NCBI RefSeq assembly: GCF_028743515.2
Contig: NZ_CP117969.2
Coordinates: forward strand, 1,175,001-1,239,000
Length of the DNA: 64,000 nucleotides
Direction of reading: 5' to 3'
Source of the DNA: Imtechella halotolerans
GTDB lineage: Bacteria > Bacteroidota > Bacteroidia > Flavobacteriales > Flavobacteriaceae
Shown here: piece after piece, positions 8,879-17,391 of the stretch
How the letters are laid out: the number at the start of each line of letters is the position of its first letter
Position numbering within the stretch: the stretch's first letter is position 1
Position numbers and translations under genes: made by a program
The notes under the pieces: generated by a model
Databases searched by the model: none
What the model was told of the DNA's origin: nothing
What the model saw: the letters and a program-made list of their open reading frames with translations, nothing else

Positions 8879-10291
8879 ATGATACAATTCAAAAGATATA
8901 AAACCTTCCTAGTTCTTGCAGTATGTGTTGTACTAGCTGCATGTAACATTGATGACATAAAACCCTACTATCAATTAACAGATGATAATACGGTTCGAGA
9001 TGAATCTTCCGCTGAAAACGTACTTAACGGAATTTACAAACAATGGCGTAGTTTCGATACAGGTTTCTTCAACCTACATCTTGCAGCTATTGGAATTGAA
9101 GGAGTAATAACCGGAGGTATTAGCGGACAAACAGGAATGAACGTGAATGAAGTTCCTGTAGACAACCCTTATTTGGCTTCCATTTATAACATTCATTACA
9201 AAGTAATTAATCAATCAAATTTTCTGATTGAAGCGTTAGAAAATAATAAGGCAGAAGGTATTTCTGATACAAGAAAAAATGAACTTCTATCTGAGGCAAA
9301 ATTCAATAGAGCCTTGGCACATTTCAGATTATTAACATTTTTCGGTCAATTTTATGATCTTTCTTCTCCTCTGGGTATCGTTATTCAAGATGCCTTTTCT
9401 AGAGACGTAGTTGCTAAAGAACGTAATACGGTTGCAGAGGTATATGATTTTATAATTAATGATTTAAATTTCGCAACAAATCATGGACCTCAATATGTAG
9501 CACATTATTATGGTGGTCGGGTTACTTCAGAGGCATTACTTTCAAAGGCTTTGTTATATGCAAAACGTTTTGAAGAATCGGCAAACCATGCCTTAAATGT
9601 CATCCAAAACAATGAAGGTTATTCACTGACACCAAACTATGAATCCATTTTTCAAGATACCTATCAATCTGAAGAAGTGTTGTTTGCACTCTACCATAAC
9701 TCACCGCCAGAAGGAGGAACTGCCATGGACCAGGTAAGTAGAACTACATTTAGTCCAATGCTACAACAAATAGCGGATGAATCCGTAGATGGTGATGGTG
9801 ACCTAAGCGGAAATGGTACAGGGTATGACCCAAGATTTAGCTTTGCATATGCCCAAGCCACCAAAGGAAGTAATCAAAATGGAAAATTCCCTTTTTCACC
9901 TTATAGTGCAAACTCCCCCAGAAACACACAGTTTTTTATGAGAATGGCTGAAGTTTATTTGATTTATGCTGAAGCTGAAACAAGAAAACAAAATGGAGAT
10001 ATTCCATTAGCGCTGGAAAGCTTAAATGAAGTTCGCAGAAGAGTTTCACTTAACGATTTGGAAATTACTGACAAGGAAACATTATTAAATGGAATACGCA
10101 AAGAAAAACTATTAGAACTTTTCTTTGAAAACGGAGAAGGCTGGTTTGATTTAATTCGATATCATTCATTAGGAAATATATCCGCATTTTCAGAAAAATC
10201 CAGTCTGAAAAATGTAAACCAGTTTATATTTCCAATACCTCTACAAGTACTAACAGCTAATAACAAAATGACTCCTAATCCAGGATACTAA
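8879..10291 (+). CDS. SusD/RagB-family outer-membrane lipoprotein
   Basis: A 470-residue surface lipoprotein that forms the lid over the SusC-type transporter and binds the substrate. The lipobox LAAC places the lipidated cysteine at residue 22. The TPR-like helical SusD N-terminal half contains NIDDIKPYYQLTDDN, and the C-terminal RagB/SusD domain includes FFMRMAEVYLIYAEAETR, the usual family landmark, and ends near NPGY. It starts 11 bp after the SusC-like stop and 11 bp before the TlpA-like gene, so all three should be co-transcribed. Confidence 0.95.
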   Translation: MIQFKRYKTFLVLAVCVVLAACNIDDIKPYYQLTDDNTVRDESSAENVLNGIYKQWRSFDTGFFNLHLAAIGIEGVITGGISGQTGMNVNEVPVDNPYLASIYNIHYKVINQSNFLIEALENNKAEGISDTRKNELLSEAKFNRALAHFRLLTFFGQFYDLSSPLGIVIQDAFSRDVVAKERNTVAEVYDFIINDLNFATNHGPQYVAHYYGGRVTSEALLSKALLYAKRFEESANHALNVIQNNEGYSLTPNYESIFQDTYQSEEVLFALYHNSPPEGGTAMDQVSRTTFSPMLQQIADESVDGDGDLSGNGTGYDPRFSFAYAQATKGSNQNGKFPFSPYSANSPRNTQFFMRMAEVYLIYAEAETRKQNGDIPLALESLNEVRRRVSLNDLEITDKETLLNGIRKEKLLELFFENGEGWFDLIRYHSLGNISAFSEKSSLKNVNQFIFPIPLQVLTANNKMTPNPGY

Positions 10292-10301
10292 ACAAATTGT
10301 C

Positions 10302-11447
10302 ATGAAAAATTTATATATATATTTTACCCTCATATTATTAATTACTGGTTGCACAACCCCGCAAACAACCTATAGTTTAAAGGGGACCATAGAAGATACT
10401 CCTACTGCAAATAAAGCCTATCTAATAAATTCACAAGGAGATACACTTCAGAAGGTAGAAATTCTAAATAATCAATTTAAAATGGAAGGTGGGGTTACAA
10501 CACCTGAAAAGGTTTATTTAGCAATTGGTGAACATTTTAGGACTCCATTTATTCTTGAAAATATAGATGCTGAATTACTAGTAGCCAAGAATGGTCATCT
10601 TAAAGCCCCTAATGGTTCCATGCATAGTCTTGTATATGGGTATCAGCAGGATAGTCTATATCTTAAAGTAGAAAAGGATTATAAAGATACTAGCAAAAAA
10701 GAGTTTACAGGGCTTGATTTCATGGACGAGGAAGCTACAAAATTGGCACGCTCGAAGGTAGAAGTCAAATTCAGAAATTTACGGAATGTAATAAATGAGT
10801 ATCAAAAAGACATCATTGAAAATAGTGAAAACACCTTGGCCAAGGTTATTGTACTAAGTGAAAATTATGATTGGAAACGTTTCAATGTTGAACAACGGTT
10901 GAAAATGCTTAATCAATACCGAGAAGAAATTGGAGACTATCCCATGCTTATCCAACTAATAAATGGTCTTGAGGAAAACATTGCAATAGAGGAAAAAAGA
11001 AAAACTGTGATGCCTGGTAAACCTTTTAAAGAGGTAACGGCATTTAATAAGGAAGGAGATACCATTCTACTTTCTGATATCGTAAAGAAGAATACCTATA
11101 CAATGCTCGAATTTTGGGCTTCATGGTGTGGACCATGTCGAGGAGAAATCCCACACCTTAAAAAAGCCTATGAAACCTATAAGGATAAAGGCTTTGAAAT
11201 ATATGCTCTTTCAATTGACGATTCAAGAGAACGTTGGATTAAAGCAATGGACGAAGATACACCACCATGGATAAACGTAGTTGATCACGCAGCTTTCAAA
11301 AGCGACCCTGTTGATAATTACGCTATTGATGGAATCCCTGCAAGTTTCCTTATTGATAATCAAGGAAAAATAATTGCTACTGCAGAATCCCTTAGAGGTT
11401 TTGAATTAGATCGTCTACTTCTTAAACTCATGTCTGAAAATAACTAA
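10302..11447 (+). CDS. DUF4369/TlpA-like thiol-disulfide lipoprotein
   Basis: A 381-residue lipoprotein (lipobox ITGC, cysteine 17). Residues about 25-120 resemble the DUF4369 beta domain (YSLKGTIEDTPTANKAYLI), the middle is helical, and the C-terminal third is an AhpC/TSA-TlpA thioredoxin fold with the redox motif WCGPC at residues 275-279. The cis-proline region GIPASFLIDNQGKI is intact. Such proteins reduce or isomerise disulfides in the periplasm. Its place directly after SusC/SusD, and before a DsbD-type carrier that could keep it reduced, suggests they work on a thiol- or metal-containing nutrient or on folding of the transporter. Confidence 0.9.
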   Translation: MKNLYIYFTLILLITGCTTPQTTYSLKGTIEDTPTANKAYLINSQGDTLQKVEILNNQFKMEGGVTTPEKVYLAIGEHFRTPFILENIDAELLVAKNGHLKAPNGSMHSLVYGYQQDSLYLKVEKDYKDTSKKEFTGLDFMDEEATKLARSKVEVKFRNLRNVINEYQKDIIENSENTLAKVIVLSENYDWKRFNVEQRLKMLNQYREEIGDYPMLIQLINGLEENIAIEEKRKTVMPGKPFKEVTAFNKEGDTILLSDIVKKNTYTMLEFWASWCGPCRGEIPHLKKAYETYKDKGFEIYALSIDDSRERWIKAMDEDTPPWINVVDHAAFKSDPVDNYAIDGIPASFLIDNQGKIIATAESLRGFELDRLLLKLMSENN

Positions 11448-11456
11448 CTCCTCCAA

Positions 11457-11506
11457 CCAATGGATAGCTATGGCTACTAAATTCTAGTAGCCCTGCTATC
11501 CTATGG
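11457..11506 (+). other. Long two-part hairpin between tlpA-like and dsbD-like genes
   Basis: The outer arms CCAATGGATAGC (11457-11468) and GCTATCCTATGG (11495-11506) pair in 10 of 12 positions, and the inner arms GGCTACTA (11472-11479) and TAGTAGCC (11485-11492) pair perfectly around AATTC. No T-run follows, so it is not an ordinary terminator. It could protect the upstream mRNA end or modulate dsbD-like expression. Confidence 0.6.
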
Positions 11507-11528
11507 ACTACATCAAACCAAAAACGCT

Positions 11529-13487
11529 ATGCTGCGCAATCTGCTCTTAATAATTGTATTTAGTATAAGCTTGCTATCCCAAGCCCAGATATACGATCCA
11601 GTTTCATGGAAAACTTCTATAGAAAAAAAGGATCATGAAACATATTTACTTTCCATTACGGCAACCTTAGAACCCGAATGGAAAATTTATGGACTTCAAG
11701 TACCAAAAGGAGGACCTCTTGCTACTGAAATACAATTTGAACTGCCAAACGGGATAACATTAGAAGGAAATACAACCCAGCCTGAAATAGATTCACATTG
11801 GGATCCTATTTTTCAAATGAATATTACCTCCTTCAAAAACAAGGTAAGTTTCTCTCAAATAATCCGTACTTCCTTATCATCCTTTGACATTCCCGCTACC
11901 ATTTCTTTTATGGTATGTAATGATCAAAATTGCCTGCCTCCTACCCAAGAAAATCTCCATTTTTCCTTTCCAAACAATTTAAAAAATTCAAACACTTCGA
12001 AAACCTTTACTATTTCCTCAAGTAATGATGAAACTAAAAACGTCACCAATACTTCCATTCCAAAAAAGGATAGAGGTGTTTGGAGTTTATTTTTTATTTC
12101 ATTCCTTTCTGGATTTGCTGCACTACTTACCCCTTGTGTTTTCCCTATGATACCGTTAACGGTTAGTTTCTTCACTAAACAAAGTAAAACCAAGGCTAAA
12201 GGAATACAAAATGCCGTGGCCTATGGCGTATCCATCATTTTATTATATGTACTTCTTGGGACCATAGTTACTAGTATTTTTGGAGCGGATGCACTTAACG
12301 CATTATCTACCAATGTATGGTTCAATCTTATTTTCTTCAGCATCCTCATCCTATTTGCCATTTCATTTTTAGGGGCCTTTGAAATTAGATTACCACAACG
12401 TTGGTCAAATGCAGCTGATCGACAATCACAAAAAAAAGGAATTATTGGAATTTTAGGAATGGCTTTGGCCTTAGCTATAGTCTCATTCTCTTGTACAGGC
12501 CCTATCGTAGGCACTTTATTGGTCGAAGCAGCTAGCAAAGGAGGCACCGCACCTATAATTGGCATGCTGGGATTTTCTTTGGCCATTGCGCTACCCTTCT
12601 CATTATTTGCAATATTCCCCGGATGGTTACAATCCTTACCTAAATCAGGCGGATGGATGCAATCTGTAAAAATCACCCTAGGATTTTTAGAATTAGCTCT
12701 AGCCCTTAAATTTTTATCCAATGCAGATATGGTACTGCAACTACATTTATTGGAAAGAGAGCTATTCCTTGCTTTATGGATTGGGATATTTTTAGCCTTA
12801 ACCTTATATCTTTTTGGAATTCTAAAATTCTCAAATGAGGCTCCTTCCTTAGGTATCGGGACTGGGAGAGCCTTATTGGCAACTTTGGTACTTAGTTTCA
12901 CCATGTATTTAATTCCAGGATTATGGGGGGCTCCCATCAAATTAATCAGTGGATTCCCTCCACCAGCGAATTATAGTGAATCTCCCCAAGGTATTGGCCC
13001 ATTATCTATGAATCATAACACATCTTCTTGGCTTCCAGAAGGTGCAGTTTATGGAACTCATCAATTAGTAACATTTAAAAACTATGATGAAGGGCTAGCT
13101 TATGCAAAAAAAATAAAGAAACCAATTCTATTGGATTTTACTGGATATGCTTGTGTGAACTGTCGTAAGATGGAGGAAAAAGTTTGGGCCGACCCTAAAG
13201 TACTCAAACTCCTAAATGAAAGTGTAGTTCTTATATCATTGTATGTTGATGATAAGCGAGAATTACCTATTGATGAGCAATATGTGTCGAGAGCTACTGG
13301 AAAACAAATTAAGACTATTGGACAAAAATGGAGTGACTTTCAAATTAGCAATTATAAGGCGAATGCTCAACCCTTATATGTACTTCTCGACCTAAATGAA
13401 AAAATCATTCATCAACCAATTGCCTATACACCTGAAATTTCAACGTATTACAATTGGCTACTTAAAGGAATACAAGATTTTAAATAA
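11529..13487 (+). CDS. dsbD: DsbD-type thiol:disulfide interchange protein
   Basis: A 652-residue inner-membrane electron carrier that passes reducing power from cytoplasmic thioredoxin to periplasmic partners. After a signal peptide (to about residue 20, LLSQAQ) comes a DsbD-alpha domain with the cysteine pair in VCNDQNCLPP. An eight-helix DsbD/CcdA core spans about residues 175-470, with the paired cysteines in LTPCVFPMIPL and VSFSCTGPIVG. A thioredoxin-like gamma domain carries CVNC near residue 542. All six expected cysteines are visible, so the relay should work. It probably reduces the TlpA-like lipoprotein encoded upstream. A strong terminator follows. Confidence 0.92.
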   Translation: MLRNLLLIIVFSISLLSQAQIYDPVSWKTSIEKKDHETYLLSITATLEPEWKIYGLQVPKGGPLATEIQFELPNGITLEGNTTQPEIDSHWDPIFQMNITSFKNKVSFSQIIRTSLSSFDIPATISFMVCNDQNCLPPTQENLHFSFPNNLKNSNTSKTFTISSSNDETKNVTNTSIPKKDRGVWSLFFISFLSGFAALLTPCVFPMIPLTVSFFTKQSKTKAKGIQNAVAYGVSIILLYVLLGTIVTSIFGADALNALSTNVWFNLIFFSILILFAISFLGAFEIRLPQRWSNAADRQSQKKGIIGILGMALALAIVSFSCTGPIVGTLLVEAASKGGTAPIIGMLGFSLAIALPFSLFAIFPGWLQSLPKSGGWMQSVKITLGFLELALALKFLSNADMVLQLHLLERELFLALWIGIFLALTLYLFGILKFSNEAPSLGIGTGRALLATLVLSFTMYLIPGLWGAPIKLISGFPPPANYSESPQGIGPLSMNHNTSSWLPEGAVYGTHQLVTFKNYDEGLAYAKKIKKPILLDFTGYACVNCRKMEEKVWADPKVLKLLNESVVLISLYVDDKRELPIDEQYVSRATGKQIKTIGQKWSDFQISNYKANAQPLYVLLDLNEKIIHQPIAYTPEISTYYNWLLKGIQDFK

Positions 13488-13891
13488 ATCCTTCAGTTTA
13501 TTTTCATTTCATAACTGAGTTAGTTAACCATTGGATATTTTAATTATCCAATGGTTTTTTTATTATATTGTTTTTAAACCACTTACCCTACATGTATTAA
13601 AACAATCCGCCACCTTACATGAAAAATTCACAAACAAACTGTTAAAAAAAACATTCTTTACCTATTTTTGTACCACCCAACCTAACAACTATAACCTAAA
13701 TGAATTGCCTAGATTCGATTATGCCAATGGATTATTTTATCTGACCTAATAGCAAGATAAAATAGTTAATTTATTCTATTTATATTTTCCTCCCTTTCTA
13801 CGTAATCATGAGGAAATCCGTATTAAACAGAAAATTAATATCCTTTAATTTGCAGTAAAAACTTAAAAAAGCCAACCAATGGCTAGTTCCC
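13488..13891. other. Intergenic region after dsbD-like gene
   Basis: About 400 bp. It contains the dsbD terminator and then A+T-rich DNA with a possible -7-like TTAATTTG at 13846-13853 ahead of the next gene. A 72-codon frame at 13531-13749 begins inside the terminator stem and has no family features, so I do not treat it as a gene. Confidence 0.55.
13526..13560 (+). terminator. Strong intrinsic terminator after the dsbD-like gene
   Basis: AACCATTGGATA (13526-13537) and TATCCAATGGTT (13545-13556) form a perfect 12-bp stem around a 7-nt loop, and the right arm runs into a tract of seven T. It lies 39 bp after the stop codon. Confidence 0.9.
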
Positions 13892-14290
13892 ATGAATATG
13901 GTTACTGAGTACACTATGAAATCATCCGATACAAATAAATCACCTTTTCGAAGACAACATATTTATGTACACTCTGAGTTTTGGACCCTATATGAAGCTC
14001 TTTGGAAAGAGGCAGAAAAAATAGGATACAGTCATCAAATGAAAGATGAATTTATAAAAAAAGTGAAAGACAATATTGATTTTTATGTGATGTCTTTTCA
14101 CATAGGTATTGGAGCCAACCAATTTAATTTTATTCCTCAAACAGAGGTAGTAGAAGAAGAAATTCTAAACTTAGAACATGACTTTGTCAAGGTGTATAAC
14201 GAAATTGAACAAGGTAGATATGCTATTTCTAAACACGAAATTGCTAAATGGCAAAAAATTCCTCTAAATAAATTAATCATCCTCGAATAA
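13892..14290 (+). CDS. Conserved-looking small cytoplasmic protein, function unknown
   Basis: A 132-residue protein with no signal peptide or membrane segment. It is rich in charged residues and aromatic positions (HSEFWTLYEALWKEAEKIGY) and predicted mainly helical. I do not recognise a family. The start is uncertain: ATG codons at 13892, 13898 and 13916 are all possible, and the last gives MKSSDTNKSPFRRQHIYV. It stands alone between a terminator upstream and a promoter-bearing gap downstream. The composition looks like a genuine gene rather than chance. Confidence 0.6.
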   Translation: MNMVTEYTMKSSDTNKSPFRRQHIYVHSEFWTLYEALWKEAEKIGYSHQMKDEFIKKVKDNIDFYVMSFHIGIGANQFNFIPQTEVVEEEILNLEHDFVKVYNEIEQGRYAISKHEIAKWQKIPLNKLIILE

Positions 14291-14328
14291 TACGTCAATT
14301 GAGATTTTCATAGTTTAATTTTCTTAAG

Positions 14329-14356
14329 TTGAATATACAATTAACTTTTACCTTTA
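14329..14356 (+). promoter_or_regulatory. Candidate promoter of the GNAT gene
   Basis: TTG at 14329-14331 and TACCTTTA at 14349-14356 are 17 bp apart, close to the Bacteroidota pattern TTTG-N17-20-TAnnTTTG. The predicted transcript would have a leader of about 14 nt before ATG 14377. Confidence 0.45.
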
Positions 14357-14376
14357 CATAGCTTAAGACTATTTGT

Positions 14377-14871
14377 ATGATAACCATAATTAATGCCCAA
14401 CTTACTGACATACCGGTAATACAAGAGATTGCAAAACGCACATGGCCAATTACTTTTCAAAACATTCTTTCGGAATCACAAATTGACTATATGCTTGAAA
14501 TGATGTATTCGCCACAAGCCTTAACGGAACAAATGCAAGAAAAAAATCATGTATTCCTTCTTGCCAAAGAAATGGAAAATTCCGTTGGCTATATTTCTTA
14601 TCAACTTGAATATACACCCGGAAACACTAAAATTCATAAAATTTATGTATTACCGAATACCCAGGGTAAAGGTATTGGTAAACTACTTATTGATGAAGTT
14701 CTAAAAATAGCGAAGCAAAAAAAACAGTCATCCCTTACCTTAAATGTAAATCGTGATAACAGGGCTATTCAATTTTATAAACATTTGGATTTCAAAATCG
14801 TTGGTGAAGAAAATATCCCTATTGGAAATGGCTTTTTAATGGAAGATTACATCATGGAAAAGGCATTGTAA
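14377..14871 (+). CDS. GNAT-family N-acetyltransferase
   Basis: A 164-residue Gcn5-related acetyltransferase. The acetyl-CoA pyrophosphate-binding signature appears as YVLPNTQGKGIGKLLI (motif A, Q/RxxGxG/A), preceded by the IHKIYV strand and followed by LTLNVNRDNRAIQFYKHLDFK, the usual motif B. Substrate is unknown; the closest general description is a ribosomal-protein or small-amine acetyltransferase of the RimI/YncA kind. It appears to be a single-gene unit with its own promoter. Confidence 0.88.
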   Translation: MITIINAQLTDIPVIQEIAKRTWPITFQNILSESQIDYMLEMMYSPQALTEQMQEKNHVFLLAKEMENSVGYISYQLEYTPGNTKIHKIYVLPNTQGKGIGKLLIDEVLKIAKQKKQSSLTLNVNRDNRAIQFYKHLDFKIVGEENIPIGNGFLMEDYIMEKAL

Positions 14872-14934
14872 TACCATGTAAGATTTAGCAATATTTTGTG
14901 AGCTTGTCCCATTGTATCATCACAACATTTGTTG

Positions 14935-14942
14935 TTACTTTG
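14935..14942 (+). promoter_or_regulatory. Possible -7 box for the EamA transporter gene
   Basis: TTACTTTG matches seven of eight consensus bases of TAnnTTTG and would give a leader of about 75 nt before ATG 15024. The -33 element is not obvious. Confidence 0.3.
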
Positions 14943-15023
14943 TGCCCCAATATAAGCTATGTGGCTCATTATTCTTTTTAACTGCATAGTAGAAGATTCC
15001 CATGTACTTTAGTAACTATAAAC

Positions 15024-15905
15024 ATGAAAAAGAAAGGCTATTTGCTCGCAGCTGTTTCAGCATTTTCATACGGTTTGATTCCGTTGTTTATTTTGCCAGT
15101 TAAGGCAGCAAAATTTTCGTTGGATACAACACTATTTTATCGCTTTTTTATTTCCTCATTATTTATCCTTGCCTATCTCCTTTATAAAAAGGAAGGATTA
15201 GGTATGAGAATGAAAGAATGGTTCATCATGATTATTCTTGGTCTCTTATATGCACTTTCATCCGAATTTTTGTTTTTAGGATATGATTATCTTACACCAG
15301 GTATTGCCTCCACGCTATTATTTGTTTACCCAGTTATTGTTGCCTTAATAATGCTTGTGTTTTTCAAAGAGCGCATGAACCTTTTAACAGTTGTATCACT
15401 AGCAATAACAATGCTGGGCGTTGTAGCTTTAAGTATTCAAGGAACTACTTTTAATATAAATTTTACTGGACTATTTATAACACTAATGAGTGCTGTATGT
15501 TATGCACTATACATGGTAATAATTAACACCTCAAGAATGCCTTTATCAGGAGTGAAAATCACTTTTTACTCACTATTTTTTTCATCCATGTACTACCTTG
15601 GAAAAACAATTTTCATCGGTGAAACCTTGGCTATACCAGATATAAAACTCTTATTTGACTTTACATTATTTGCCTTTATTACAACTGTTTTGTCAATTTC
15701 ATCACTTATCTACGCTATAAAGCTTATTGGATCAACTCCTACCTCAATAATGGGAGCACTAGAACCTGTAATTGCTGTTGGTATTAGTGTGATGTTATTT
15801 CACGAAGAGCTTACCTTAAGTCTGCTCACAGGGGTTATTCTCATTATCGTTGGTGTGATCATTAACATACTAGCAGAAAACAAAAAAGCCAAGGCAGCAG
15901 GTTAG
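15024..15905 (+). CDS. EamA/DMT-superfamily membrane transporter
   Basis: A 293-residue integral membrane protein with ten predicted helices arranged as two EamA repeats. The first repeat starts GYLLAAVSAFSYGLIPL, and the second covers the half containing GLFITLMSAVCYALYMVII and GALEPVIAVGISVMLFHEEL, the usual end-of-repeat signature (EPV...E). Members export or import amino acids, nucleobases or other metabolites. The substrate cannot be told and no metabolic neighbour helps. Confidence 0.9.
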   Translation: MKKKGYLLAAVSAFSYGLIPLFILPVKAAKFSLDTTLFYRFFISSLFILAYLLYKKEGLGMRMKEWFIMIILGLLYALSSEFLFLGYDYLTPGIASTLLFVYPVIVALIMLVFFKERMNLLTVVSLAITMLGVVALSIQGTTFNINFTGLFITLMSAVCYALYMVIINTSRMPLSGVKITFYSLFFSSMYYLGKTIFIGETLAIPDIKLLFDFTLFAFITTVLSISSLIYAIKLIGSTPTSIMGALEPVIAVGISVMLFHEELTLSLLTGVILIIVGVIINILAENKKAKAAG

Positions 15906-16031
15906 TCATTTTTACAGTAATTAATAGGTAATCAAAGTACTCCTTAAAAATTTAAATTTTTAAGATGGATTCTACTATATAGTTCCTGTAATTCTATAAA
16001 GACTTCACATGGCATTTTAAGTTCGTTTTAG

Positions 16032-16054
16032 TATCTTCGTTATGTTATACATAA
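16032..16054 (+). promoter_or_regulatory. Candidate promoter and overlapping dyad for the GH27 gene
   Basis: TATCTTCG at 16032-16039 fits the -7 consensus in seven of eight places. Directly downstream, TTATG-TTATA-CATAA (16040-16054) is an inverted repeat that would cover the transcription start, a position suited to a repressor site. Confidence 0.4.
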
Positions 16055-16071
16055 TAACTTACTGAAACACC

Positions 16072-17337
16072 ATGCTACCAAATTTTACACGTATTTTTTT
16101 ACTTAGTTTATTTTTAACTGCCTGTGCAACTACTTCTAATCCTGTCGTAAATTCTGAAAATAAAGAAGCTCCCGCTATTACATTTAATCCTCCTATTATG
16201 GGGTGGGCAAGCTGGAATCATTATAGAATTAATATCACTGAAGATATAATAAAGGCACAAACCAATGCCATAACAGAAAAGGGGCTAGCAAAGGCAGGTT
16301 ACACCTATGTCAATATAGATGATGGATTCTTTGGAGGCAGAGATCAAAATGGACAATTACTGCACCACAAGGAACGTTTTCCAAATGGCATGAAATCGTT
16401 GGCTAGCTATATTAAATCTAAGGGACTAAAACCAGGTATTTACACAGATGCAGGAATTAATACCTGTGCATCATACTGGGATAAAGACACCATTGGTGTT
16501 GGTATGGGATTATACGGCCATGAATATGACGATTTGAAACTTTTCTTAAATGATTGGGGATATGAATTCATCAAAGTTGATTGGTGTGGAGGTGAATGGT
16601 TAGGACTGGATGAAGAAACTAGTTATACCCGCATTGGAAACTTGATAAAGCAATTAAAGCCAACAGCTATATACAATGTTTGTCGCTGGAAGTTTCCAGG
16701 TAAATGGGTTACTCAAATAGCAGATTCTTGGCGAATTTCAGGGGATATTAGTAACGATTTTAATTCTATACTTCATATCATAGATCTTAATGCAGATTTA
16801 TGGAAATACTGTTCCCCAGGTAGGTATAATGATATGGATATGCTTCAAGTAGGTCGCGGAATGACTTATGAAGAGGACAAAACTCATTTTTCAATGTGGA
16901 GTATGATGCATTCTCCTCTTCTGTTAGGTAACGACCTTACCCAATTGGATGAAGTCACCTTAGGTATTATAACTAATGAAGAAATTATAGCCCTAAATCA
17001 AAGTCCATTCGTGTATCAAGCTCGCAGAATGGTAGATTTTGGAGATACCGAAATTTGGGCAAAACCACTTGTATCCACCATGAGTGGAGAAATTGCTGTT
17101 GCTTTTTTAAACAGAAGCGCCTCCACTCAATCCATTACATTCAACCTTGATTCAATTGGAATAGATGCAACCGAAGGATTTACGCTAAGGGACTTATGGA
17201 CTAAAGAAGATTTCCCTAAATCCACAAACACACATCTTACTAGAGAGGTGCCTGCACATGGCATCGTAGTCCTCCAGCTAAAGGGTACCTCCCTACCGTA
17301 TAATCCATTTCAATATGATAAAAAAACGAATGACTAA
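16072..17337 (+). CDS. Glycoside hydrolase family 27 lipoprotein (alpha-galactosidase-like)
   Basis: A 421-residue secreted lipoprotein (lipobox LTAC) carrying a GH27 (beta/alpha)8 domain. PPIMGWASWN opens the barrel, YVNIDDGFF follows, and the catalytic nucleophile is predicted at Asp170 in KVDWCGG. The acid/base Asp225 sits in the RISGD (RxxxD) motif, followed by YNDMDML and a beta-sandwich C-terminus. GH27 enzymes release alpha-linked galactose (some act on N-acetylgalactosamine or arabinopyranose). The gene stands alone, outside any polysaccharide locus, so the natural glycan is unknown. Start chosen for the lipoprotein signal. Confidence 0.9.
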   Translation: MLPNFTRIFLLSLFLTACATTSNPVVNSENKEAPAITFNPPIMGWASWNHYRINITEDIIKAQTNAITEKGLAKAGYTYVNIDDGFFGGRDQNGQLLHHKERFPNGMKSLASYIKSKGLKPGIYTDAGINTCASYWDKDTIGVGMGLYGHEYDDLKLFLNDWGYEFIKVDWCGGEWLGLDEETSYTRIGNLIKQLKPTAIYNVCRWKFPGKWVTQIADSWRISGDISNDFNSILHIIDLNADLWKYCSPGRYNDMDMLQVGRGMTYEEDKTHFSMWSMMHSPLLLGNDLTQLDEVTLGIITNEEIIALNQSPFVYQARRMVDFGDTEIWAKPLVSTMSGEIAVAFLNRSASTQSITFNLDSIGIDATEGFTLRDLWTKEDFPKSTNTHLTREVPAHGIVVLQLKGTSLPYNPFQYDKKTND

Positions 17338-17391
17338 GGAGTAGGATTTTGTGTAGCGAATCAACCTAATCAATCTTTAGTATTCACCATT

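Noticed and set aside
12221-12940. 239-codon minus-strand frame
   Set aside because: It lies wholly inside the dsbD-like gene in the opposite direction; its composition is the mirror of membrane codons.
13531-13749. 72-codon frame after the dsbD-like gene
   Set aside because: It begins within the terminator stem, has low-complexity A+T-driven composition and no recognisable features.
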